From Phytohabitans maris (GTDB lineage: Bacteria > Actinomycetota > Actinomycetes > Mycobacteriales > Micromonosporaceae), in the NCBI RefSeq assembly GCF_031085175.1, contig NZ_JAVHUY010000005.1, positions 211,497-275,496 of the forward strand: a stretch of 64,000 nucleotides of DNA, in the 5' to 3' direction. The position numbers and the translations under genes are program-made. The notes under the pieces were generated by a model. It saw nothing but the letters and a program-made list of their open reading frames with translations. It was not told where the DNA came from and ran no database searches. Below are positions 8,080 through 15,242 of this stretch, in pieces; the stretch's first letter is position 1; each line of letters opens with the position of its first letter.

Positions 8080-8885
8080 ACCTCGATATTGAACCGGCGA
8101 AGGACGGAAGGCGCCAGCAGCCCCCACGCGGACAGCAACGAGACCACCATGAAAGCGCCGCGGAAGAGGTAGACCTCCACCGCGCCGCCGGCGCGGAGGG
8201 CGAAGGCGTCGGGCAGGCCGAACATCCGCCACATGCGGCGGCCGGTGGGGATGGGCCAGAGGATGGGTACGCCCGCGCGGGTGACCAGGTCACCCAGGAG
8301 GTGGACCAGGCAGCCGACGCCGACCGCGAGGCCGAGCATCGGGTACCCGCGGTCGCCGGGCAGGCGCAGCGCGGTGCCCCAGGCGGCGGCGAGCGAGATG
8401 AGCGTGACGAGCAGCCAGCCGGCGCGCTTGGCCCACTCGTCGAAGAGGCCGCGCAGGGCTAGGCCGATCATGACGAAGAGGATGGCGATGACGGCCCACT
8501 TGCCGTACGCGGTGCAGAGCGCCGTCGTGCCCCAGCCCACCAGCACCGTGAACGGGAGCGTGTGGGTGAGCGTGCGGTGGCCGTTCTCCCGCTCGGGGTC
8601 GTCGCCGAGCTTGGTGACGTGGTAGACGGCGAGCGACAGCTTTTCGATCACCTCGGCCAGGAAGAGCGACGCCACGCCGAACGTGCGCGCGACCGTCGCC
8701 CCGCCCTTGTTGCGGGTGACCCGGCCGGAGAGGTCGAGGTCGGGAAAGAGCGCGCCGCCGGCGCAGACCGCGGTGCCGACGGCGATCGCGAGCGGCGACT
8801 GCTCGTATCCGGCGAAGTGGTCAAGTGCCCAGGAACCGCCCAGCCAGACGGCCGCGCCGGAGAGTGCGTGAGACGGCCCCATCAT
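8076..8885 (-). CDS. YdjM-like membrane-bound metal-dependent hydrolase (DUF457)
   Basis: 269 residues with several hydrophobic segments. The start at 8885 gives MMGPSHALSGAAVWL, where the His of GPSH and the later FPDLD and GHRTLTHTL segments are the metal-ligand motifs of the DUF457/YdjM family. These are integral membrane proteins presumed to be phospholipase- or phosphohydrolase-like; the true substrate is not known. An earlier ATG (8921) would add 12 residues without family likeness. It is first in a minus-strand unit with the amidohydrolase (4-base overlap). Confidence 0.75.
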   Translation of the reverse strand: MMGPSHALSGAAVWLGGSWALDHFAGYEQSPLAIAVGTAVCAGGALFPDLDLSGRVTRNKGGATVARTFGVASLFLAEVIEKLSLAVYHVTKLGDDPERENGHRTLTHTLPFTVLVGWGTTALCTAYGKWAVIAILFVMIGLALRGLFDEWAKRAGWLLVTLISLAAAWGTALRLPGDRGYPMLGLAVGVGCLVHLLGDLVTRAGVPILWPIPTGRRMWRMFGLPDAFALRAGGAVEVYLFRGAFMVVSLLSAWGLLAPSVLRRFNIEV

Positions 8886-9017
8886 GCGCGGCACTGTCGC
8901 AGAGCGACAGTCCACATTCAACGACCGCCACGGTGGCGCTCACCACGCCGCCAGGGATGCCGCCGGGAGTCGCCGGGTGGCGCCCACCGGCGCGGGAGGC
9001 GCCACCCGGCCGTGCGG

Positions 9018-9521
9018 TCACCACTCGTCGCGGTACCCCCTACCGCGCGGGCCGTGCCCGCGGTACTCGGCCGGCGCCCGCCAGTCACCCCGGCCGCGCC
9101 AGTCGCCGTGGTGCCGGTACCCGCCGTGGCGGTGCCACGCGGCGTGCTTGGCCAGCCCCAGGAAGAGGAAGGCCAGCGGGATGACCGGCCAGAAGAACCC
9201 CACCCCGGAGAGCACCCAGAGCCCCACCAGGATCGCCCCGATCACGAGTACGCCGCCGAAGTGCCGCCGCAGCGCGGTGCGGGCGAACGCCTTCGCCTCC
9301 GGTGTCTCGGCCAGCGCCCGCCGCCCCCCGTCGGGCAGGTCGGTGACGAGCCCGCGCAACTCGTCCCGGTACGTCGCCGCGTACGCCTTGGCCAGCCGCT
9401 CCTCGCCCTCGGCCAGGTCCAGCCGCCCCTCCGCCATCGCGGCGCGGAGGATCGTCGCCATCTGCTCCCGTTCGGCGTCCGAGGCTCGTACGCGCCCGGC
9501 GCCGGCTTGCGTTGCTGTCAT
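9018..9521 (-). CDS. DUF1707 membrane protein
   Basis: 167 residues. Residues about 12-62 (RASDAEREQMATILRAAMAE onward to GLVTDL) form the DUF1707/SHOCT-like helical domain common in actinobacteria. Two adjacent hydrophobic segments follow (VLVIGAILVGLW, WPVIPLAFLFLGL), and the tail is rich in His, Gly, Arg and Trp. The family is often predicted to be membrane-anchored, of unknown role. It is divergent from the two-component system, with 211 bases between. Confidence 0.78.
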   Translation of the reverse strand: MTATQAGAGRVRASDAEREQMATILRAAMAEGRLDLAEGEERLAKAYAATYRDELRGLVTDLPDGGRRALAETPEAKAFARTALRRHFGGVLVIGAILVGLWVLSGVGFFWPVIPLAFLFLGLAKHAAWHRHGGYRHHGDWRGRGDWRAPAEYRGHGPRGRGYRDEW

Positions 9522-9732
9522 GCCATCGAGGTTCCCGAACCGGCGGGCCCGGCGCGTCGGGCCGGCGGAGGCATCCTCCGGCCACCGGCGGGAGCAGGAG
9601 CGGGTCCACGTGTACCACCGGGGGAGTAGCGGGCCGCCGGCGGGGGGAGGCCGGTGTACTCCCGCGGGGGTAGGCCGGAACGCCGCGGCGGGGCGATGCC
9701 GGGGCCGGTTCGCGTGCCCTACCGTCAAACCC

Positions 9733-10965
9733 GTGAGCAAGGACTGGCGACCGCCCCGCCGGCCGCCCTGGGAGCGGCACGGCGGCGGTCCGCGCGGTCG
9801 CTGGGAGCCGCGTCCCTGGGATCCCAACCGCAAGCGGCACGCGGGCGGCCTGCTCGTCCTCAGCGCGGTCGTGCAGGTGCTCGCGGCCCGCACCGCCCGC
9901 GTGGACCCGGACGCTCTCGGATACGCGATCCTGCTCGCCGGCCCGCTCGCGCTCGGCTGGCGCTACAAGTTTCCGTTGCCGGTCCTCGCCGTCACGATCG
10001 CCAGCGCGGTGGGCTTCGCGGCGTGGGCGCCGGAGCCGCGCGGGCCCTACTTCCTGGCCGCGGTCTTCGCGCTCTTCGCCGCGGTCGACGCGGGCAGGCG
10101 CGGGGCCACCTGGGCGCTGGTCGCCGCCGGCTACGTCGCTTATGCGGTCGTGACCCGTCCGGATTGGGGTCGGGCGGTGGTCATCGCGGCCGTCGTCGCC
10201 GTGTCCCTGCTGCTCGCCGAGGCCAACCGGGCGCGCCGGCAGCAGTTCGCCGAGGTGGCCAAGTACCGCGCCGAGCAGGCCAAGGCCCGCGCCGAGCAGG
10301 AAAAGCGGCAGGCCAGCGAGGAGCGGCTGCGGATCGCCCGCGAGCTGCACGATGTGCTGGGCCATCACCTGTCCCTGATCAACGTACAGGCCGGGGTGGG
10401 GCTGCACCTGATGGACACGCGCCCCGAGCAGGCCCGCGAGGCGCTCACCGCGATCAAGTCGGCGAGCGCCGAGGCGCTGCGCGAGGTGCGTTCGGTGCTC
10501 GGCGTGCTGCGCCCGGAGGAGGAGGCCGCCCCGCGCGCGCCCGCGCCCAGCCTGGCCCGGCTCGACGACCTGACCGCCGACGCCGGCCTGCCGGTGCGCA
10601 CGGTGGTGGAGGGGGAGCCGCGGGAGCTGCCGGCCGAAGTCGACCGCGCGGCCTACCGGATCGTGCAGGAGGCACTGACCAACGTGCGCCGCCACGCCGG
10701 CGCGGAGGCCTCCGCCGTGGTGACGATCGGGTATGGCGCCGAGGCGGTCACGGTGCGGGTGGCGGACGACGGCGTGGGCGGCCCCACCGCGCCCGAGGTG
10801 GGCAACGGGATCGCCGGTATGCGGGCCCGCGCGTCCGCGCTGGGCGGCACTCTGGTGACCGGCCCCGACGACGGTGGCGGCTTCACGGTGGCGGCCACCC
10901 TGCCGCTGGTCGCGGGCACGGGACGGCACGGTGTGGATGGGCGCGCTGGCGAGGGGGACGGATGA
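9733..10965 (+). CDS. Sensor histidine kinase, NarX/LiaS-like (HisKA_3)
   Basis: 410 residues from GTG 9733. A charged N-terminus (Arg/Trp/Pro-rich) precedes four to five membrane segments (about residues 38-162), then a coiled-coil linker rich in Glu, Ala and Arg. The dimerisation domain carries the phosphoacceptor His206 in ARELHDVLGHHLS. The ATPase domain has NVRRHAG and DDGVGG. It phosphorylates the response regulator encoded next, overlapping by 4 bases (ATGA). The signal is unknown. In the 211-base upstream gap, a GGGAGTA at 9622 and its complement at 9657 flank the promoter region and may be regulatory. Confidence 0.92.
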   Translation: MSKDWRPPRRPPWERHGGGPRGRWEPRPWDPNRKRHAGGLLVLSAVVQVLAARTARVDPDALGYAILLAGPLALGWRYKFPLPVLAVTIASAVGFAAWAPEPRGPYFLAAVFALFAAVDAGRRGATWALVAAGYVAYAVVTRPDWGRAVVIAAVVAVSLLLAEANRARRQQFAEVAKYRAEQAKARAEQEKRQASEERLRIARELHDVLGHHLSLINVQAGVGLHLMDTRPEQAREALTAIKSASAEALREVRSVLGVLRPEEEAAPRAPAPSLARLDDLTADAGLPVRTVVEGEPRELPAEVDRAAYRIVQEALTNVRRHAGAEASAVVTIGYGAEAVTVRVADDGVGGPTAPEVGNGIAGMRARASALGGTLVTGPDDGGGFTVAATLPLVAGTGRHGVDGRAGEGDG

Positions 10966-11633
10966 TCAGGGTGCTGCTGGCGGACGACCAGGGGCTGGTG
11001 CGGGCCGGGTTCCGGGCGCTGCTGGACGCCGAGCCGGACATCGAGGTGGTCGCCGAGGCGGCCGACGGCGTCGAGGCCGTCCGGCTCACCGGGCAGACCC
11101 GGCCCGACGTCGTGCTCATGGACATCCGGATGCCCGGCGTCGACGGCCTGGAGGCCACCCGCCGGATCGTCGCCGACCCGGCGCTCGCCGCGACCCGGAT
11201 CGTCATCCTGACCACGTTCGAGCTCGACGAGTACCTGTTCGAGGCGCTGCGGGTGGGCGCCTCCGGCTTCCTGGTCAAGGACACCGAGCCGGTCGAGCTG
11301 CTGCGCGGGGTGCGCGCGGTGGCGGCCGGCGACGCGCTGCTCTCGCCCGGGGTGACCCGGCGGCTGATCGCCGAGTTCGCGGGCCGGGGCGGTGCCCACC
11401 CGGCCGCGCCCGAGCCGTCGCTGGAGCAGCTCACCGACCGGGAGCGCGAGGTGATGGCCCTGGTCGGCGCCGGACTGTCCAATGAGGAGATCGCCGCCCG
11501 CCTGGTGGTCAGCCCGGCCACCGCCAAGACCCACGTGAGCCGCGCGATGGTCAAGCTCGGCGCCCGCGACCGCGCCCAGCTCGTCGTGTATGCGTACGAG
11601 GCCGGCCTGGTCCGCCCCGGCTGGCTCGGCTGA
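10962..11633 (+). CDS. NarL/LuxR-family response regulator
   Basis: 223 residues. The receiver domain carries Asp8/Asp9, the phosphoacceptor Asp54 (VVLMDIRMPG) and a lysine in FLVKDTEP. The LuxR-type helix-turn-helix at the C-terminus reads LTDREREVMALVGAGLSNEE and then SPATAKTHVSRAMVKL. It is translationally coupled to the sensor kinase by an ATGA overlap. Target genes cannot be told; the gene precedes the peptide locus by 509 bases with no evidence of a functional link. Confidence 0.93.
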   Translation: MIRVLLADDQGLVRAGFRALLDAEPDIEVVAEAADGVEAVRLTGQTRPDVVLMDIRMPGVDGLEATRRIVADPALAATRIVILTTFELDEYLFEALRVGASGFLVKDTEPVELLRGVRAVAAGDALLSPGVTRRLIAEFAGRGGAHPAAPEPSLEQLTDREREVMALVGAGLSNEEIAARLVVSPATAKTHVSRAMVKLGARDRAQLVVYAYEAGLVRPGWLG

Positions 11634-12142
11634 GCCGCCATCTCGCGCCGCCCCCATCCCGTCCCCCGAGGCATTGCGACCATCAGGCACGGCGCGTATC
11701 GCATTACGCCGAGCCAACAGACCGGTGCCGGGCAACGGACGTGCCCGAAGGGGGGAGCCTCGGGGCGCCGACCGGGCTGAAATCGCGGTCCGGACAGTTC
11801 GACGCGGGCCGGGGTGGCCGGATGGGCCGGTCGGCGGGGAAGGATCGTTGATGTGATGGTGCGTGCCGTCGTGACGATCGGAGCGCGCCCATACACCCCC
11901 CGAGCGTGTCAAGGTGGGTAAATCGCCACAAACTCGTAATCTGTCTGGTGGCTCTACCGGCCGATCATTACCGCATGCCCCGACACGTCCACCTTCCAGG
12001 CGGCGATCCCGCTGGGTGGTGTCGCCCATGAAAAATCCTGGGACCGTGTCGCGGACGAGACGCGCCTGCCCGAGTCCGGGGGGCGGCCCGTGGCGTTGTA
12101 TCGTTGCCCGTCTTTCTGGTCGCTGCCGCTTCTGGAGTAAAC
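11634..12142. other. Gene-poor interval upstream of the FxSxx precursor gene
   Basis: No gene with a credible start is seen. AT-richer patches lie around 11868-11945 and 11965-11975. One plus-strand frame is open for 66 codons from 11940 to the TAA at 12138-12140, with GC-rich third positions but no start codon; it may be a decayed gene end. The promoter of fxsA must lie here, but no convincing -35/-10 pair was found. Confidence 0.5.
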
Positions 12143-12313
12143 GTGAACGACACTGAGAGTGACATATTGAGCGAGGTACTCGATCTTCGCGGCGTTGCGA
12201 TCATGGACCTTGTGGCGCTGGAGGACAGCGTCCTCGCCGCTTCCGTGCGCCAGGTGTTCGGCGGCGGTCCGGTCGACGAGGAGTTCGTTTCTCCGTTCAC
12301 CTCCGCCATCTGA
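12143..12313 (+). CDS. fxsA: FxSxx-COOH RiPP precursor peptide
   Basis: A 56-residue peptide from GTG 12143, 5 bases after a GGAG ribosome-binding site. An acidic leader (about residues 1-47, including DLVALEDSVLAASVRQVF and a GGG hinge) is followed by the C-terminal core EEFVSPFTSAI. The last five residues, FTSAI, fit the FxSxx-COOH family rule exactly, and a second FxS (FVS, residues 48-50) sits just before it. Such precursors are substrates of the radical SAM enzyme encoded 23 bases downstream. FxsB-type enzymes are reported to join the Phe ring to the beta carbon of the residue two positions on, giving three-residue cyclophanes. Two tandem motifs suggest two rings (inference). Confidence 0.9.
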   Translation: MNDTESDILSEVLDLRGVAIMDLVALEDSVLAASVRQVFGGGPVDEEFVSPFTSAI

Positions 12314-12336
12314 GCGCGGACGGATACCCACCGACC

Positions 12337-13515
12337 GTGGCCGGCCACGTCGATGCTGGACGAGGACCGAAGGCGCTTCGGCAGATATTGATGAAGGTGC
12401 ACGGTTCGTGCAACCTCGCATGCGACTACTGCTACGTGTACGAGCATGCCGACCAGGGATGGCGGGCCCGCACCTCGGCCATGTCCCCGACCGTGCTGGC
12501 CCAGTCCGCGCGGCGCATCGGTGAACACGTCACCTCGCGCGACATCCGCCGCCTGAGGGTGATCCTGCACGGCGGCGAACCCTTGCTCGCCGGGCCTCAG
12601 GCCATCGACGACATCGCCCGCTCCCTACGGGGCTCGGTGCGGCCCACCACCGACCTCGAGCTCGTCGTGCAGACCAACGGCACTCTCCTCAACGAGGCGT
12701 TCCTGGCGGTCTTCCACCGGCACGGCATCCGCGTCGGCGTCAGTATCGACGGCACCGGTGCGGCCCACGACCGGCACCGCCGCTTCGCCAATGGGCGGGG
12801 CAGCCACGAGCGGGTCGCTCGGGGGATCGCGCTGTTGACTCGGCCGGAGCACCGGTCGCTCTACTCTGGACTGCTCTGCACCATTGATTTGGCCAATGAC
12901 CCGGTCGAGACATACGAAAGCTTGTTGTGGTCGCGGCCGCCCAAGCTGGATCTGCTTCTGCCGCATGGCAACTGGCTCCACCCACCCGGCGGCCTGGCCG
13001 GCGGCGGCACGCCGTACGGCGACTGGCTGATCGCGGTCTTCGACCGCTGGTACGACGCGCCTACCCGGGAGACCGAGATCCGCCTGTTCGGCTCCATCCT
13101 CAGCCTGCTGCTCGGCGGCCCGGCGAGCAGCGAGGTCATCGGCCCGGATCCGGACGACCTGGTAGTGATCGAGTCGGATGGCACGATCGAGCAGCACGAC
13201 GCGTTGAAGTCGACTGTGGACGGTGGGGGTGCGACCGGGATGACCGTCATGGCGCAGAGCCTCGACGACGTGCTGGCGCACGAGGCGTGGTCACGGGCGC
13301 CAGGGCTCGGTCCGGAGTGCCGGCGCTGCCCCGAGGTGGCCGTCTGCGGTGGCGGCCTGCGCGCGCACCGCTTCGACCCCGCTCGCGGCTTCGACCGCCC
13401 GTCGGTGTACTGCGCTGACCTGTTCGCGCTCATCCGGCATGTGCGCTCTCGGCTGACCCACGACATCGAAAGACTACGGCCCACCATGGCGGCGGAGAGA
13501 TGCCCGAGCACCTGA
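12337..13515 (+). CDS. fxsB: FxsB-type cyclophane-forming radical SAM/SPASM peptide maturase
   Basis: 392 residues. The radical SAM cluster motif CxxxCxxC is at Cys25, Cys29 and Cys32 (CNLACDYCYVYEHADQ). The SAM-binding GGEP sequence follows around residue 88, and a C-terminal auxiliary cluster region has cysteines 328, 331, 337 and 359. Family members install crosslinks in FxSxx peptides, here presumably in the product of the gene immediately upstream. The GTG at 12337 leaves 18 residues before the core, matching the family; an ATG exists at 12391 but would shorten the N-terminus to just before the cluster. The 3' end overlaps the HExxH gene by 16 bases. In many relatives the HExxH-like region is fused to FxsB; here it is separate. 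Confidence 0.92.
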   Translation: MAGHVDAGRGPKALRQILMKVHGSCNLACDYCYVYEHADQGWRARTSAMSPTVLAQSARRIGEHVTSRDIRRLRVILHGGEPLLAGPQAIDDIARSLRGSVRPTTDLELVVQTNGTLLNEAFLAVFHRHGIRVGVSIDGTGAAHDRHRRFANGRGSHERVARGIALLTRPEHRSLYSGLLCTIDLANDPVETYESLLWSRPPKLDLLLPHGNWLHPPGGLAGGGTPYGDWLIAVFDRWYDAPTRETEIRLFGSILSLLLGGPASSEVIGPDPDDLVVIESDGTIEQHDALKSTVDGGGATGMTVMAQSLDDVLAHEAWSRAPGLGPECRRCPEVAVCGGGLRAHRFDPARGFDRPSVYCADLFALIRHVRSRLTHDIERLRPTMAAERCPST

Positions 13516-15242
13516 TAAGCGCCGCACAGTTCGGCGAACTGGCCGCGGGCTACGGCGGCCGCCAGGCCATGGAGACACTCCTCGCCGGGCAGATCTCCAG
13601 GGGGATGCTGCTGCTGCGCGCCGTGCTGGCGGCGTGCCCGGACGAGCGGTTGCCGGGTGACGCGTTGACGCTGATCGCGGACGCGCAGCGGGAGGATCCC
13701 GCCGCGGTGGAGTCGGTGCTGGCGCATCCCTTCTTCGCCGCCTGGGCAACGAACCGGGTGAGGGCGGCCCATCCTGGCGCCGGGGGCGACCCCGGCCGCC
13801 TCTTCGCGTATGCGGCCACTGCCGCGATTCGTGCCGGCCTCGACTTCGAACTGGCGGTCCCGGTTCGCGGCGGCGCGCTCTGGCTCCCCGGCCTCGGCCT
13901 GGCGACGGGGCTCGGCGCGGCCCCGTCGGCGACGGTGCGCAATCGGCGTCGCGAAGGGGTTGTGATCGGCGGATCGGAGCGCGAGGTCGTGGTCGGGCGT
14001 GCCTTCGAGTCGGCGATGCCCGGCTGGCTGCCGCTGCGGATCGCCCGGGCCGGTATCGGTGACGAATCGATCGCGCTGATGGTGGAGGACCTGGATCCAT
14101 ACCGGGACCTCTTTCAATGGCCACTGGCGCCGCGCCTGTCCGACGAGGCCGTCGCCGACTTCCAGCGCCTCCTGGGCGACGCTTGGACGATCGTCACCCG
14201 CGATCATCCCGAGCACGCGATCGCGTTGCGGACGGGATTGCGGGCGGTGGTGCCGCTGGTGAGCACCGACCCGGCGGCGGAGGTCAGCGCGGCGTCACGG
14301 CTCGCCTGCGGGTCGATCGGTCTGGCGGTTCCGTCGGATGCCGAGACACTGGCGATGCTATTGATCCACGAATTTCAACATATGAAGCTCGGCGCGTTGC
14401 TGGATCTCGTGCCGTTGTACCGGCCAGGCGGCGCGCCGCGACACCGGGCCCCGTGGCGACCGGACCCACGGCCCGCCGGCGCGTTGCTCCAGGGGGCGTT
14501 TGCCCACATTGGAGTGACGGACTACTGGCGGCTGCGTCGCCGTCGGCGGCCCGGGGCGGCAGCGGACCTGGAGTTCGGCTACTGGCTGGCCCAGACTATC
14601 GAGGCGACCGACACCCTCGACCGAAGCGGGGAGATGACCGATCACGGCCGGCGGTTCGTGACCGGGATGGCGCGTACGCTGCGGGGCTGGCGGGAGACCG
14701 AGGAACTACCGCCCGGTATCCGCCGTGCGGTTGACGACATGTCCCGGGCCGGCTCAGTCGCCTGGCGGCTGCGCAATGTGCGGCCCGCACAGGACAGCGT
14801 GGAGCGGGTGCTCGAAGAGTGGCGAGACCAGTTGGCCGGGCATCGGGCGCAGGCGCCGTCGACGGAGCCGTCCACGTCGCTGCCGCTGTTGCCGGGGCTG
14901 GCCCGTCTGGTACGCCAGCGCACCATCGGAAGGTCGACCGAGCGGGCCGGCGAGCCGGCTGTGGCGTATCTGCGCGGCGACTGGCCCGCTGCGACACGGC
15001 GGTATCAGGACTCGATCGCGGCCGACCCCGACGATCACGAGAACTGGGTCGGGCTCTCGCTCGCGGCCGGGCGGCTGGATCCGGACACCGCGGTCGCCCG
15101 GGCGCTCGCCGCCCGGCCGGAACTCGTCCGGGCCGCTTACCGGTGCCTGCGTGGCGCCGGCGTCGCGGCCACGGTCGGCGCCGTCGCGGAGCGTGTGGCC
15201 TATACCGAAGGCGGCTCGATGTCACAGTTGAACCGGGTCTGA
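13500..15242 (+). CDS. HExxH motif-containing putative peptide-modification protein
   Basis: 580 residues, starting 16 bases before the fxsB stop. The motif HEFQH (residues 290-294, in MLLIHEFQHMKLG) is a zinc-hydrolase signature with both histidines and the glutamate intact, as expected of the family of HExxH proteins that accompany radical SAM peptide pathways. The N-terminal 280 residues are helical with no other known motif. The C-terminal 110 include a TPR-like segment (YLRGDWPAATRRYQDSIAAD). It may cut the leader from the modified peptide or act in another modification; neither is proven. The 3' end runs 43 bases into the convergent fxsT gene. Confidence 0.85.
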   Translation: MPEHLISAAQFGELAAGYGGRQAMETLLAGQISRGMLLLRAVLAACPDERLPGDALTLIADAQREDPAAVESVLAHPFFAAWATNRVRAAHPGAGGDPGRLFAYAATAAIRAGLDFELAVPVRGGALWLPGLGLATGLGAAPSATVRNRRREGVVIGGSEREVVVGRAFESAMPGWLPLRIARAGIGDESIALMVEDLDPYRDLFQWPLAPRLSDEAVADFQRLLGDAWTIVTRDHPEHAIALRTGLRAVVPLVSTDPAAEVSAASRLACGSIGLAVPSDAETLAMLLIHEFQHMKLGALLDLVPLYRPGGAPRHRAPWRPDPRPAGALLQGAFAHIGVTDYWRLRRRRRPGAAADLEFGYWLAQTIEATDTLDRSGEMTDHGRRFVTGMARTLRGWRETEELPPGIRRAVDDMSRAGSVAWRLRNVRPAQDSVERVLEEWRDQLAGHRAQAPSTEPSTSLPLLPGLARLVRQRTIGRSTERAGEPAVAYLRGDWPAATRRYQDSIAADPDDHENWVGLSLAAGRLDPDTAVARALAARPELVRAAYRCLRGAGVAATVGAVAERVAYTEGGSMSQLNRV

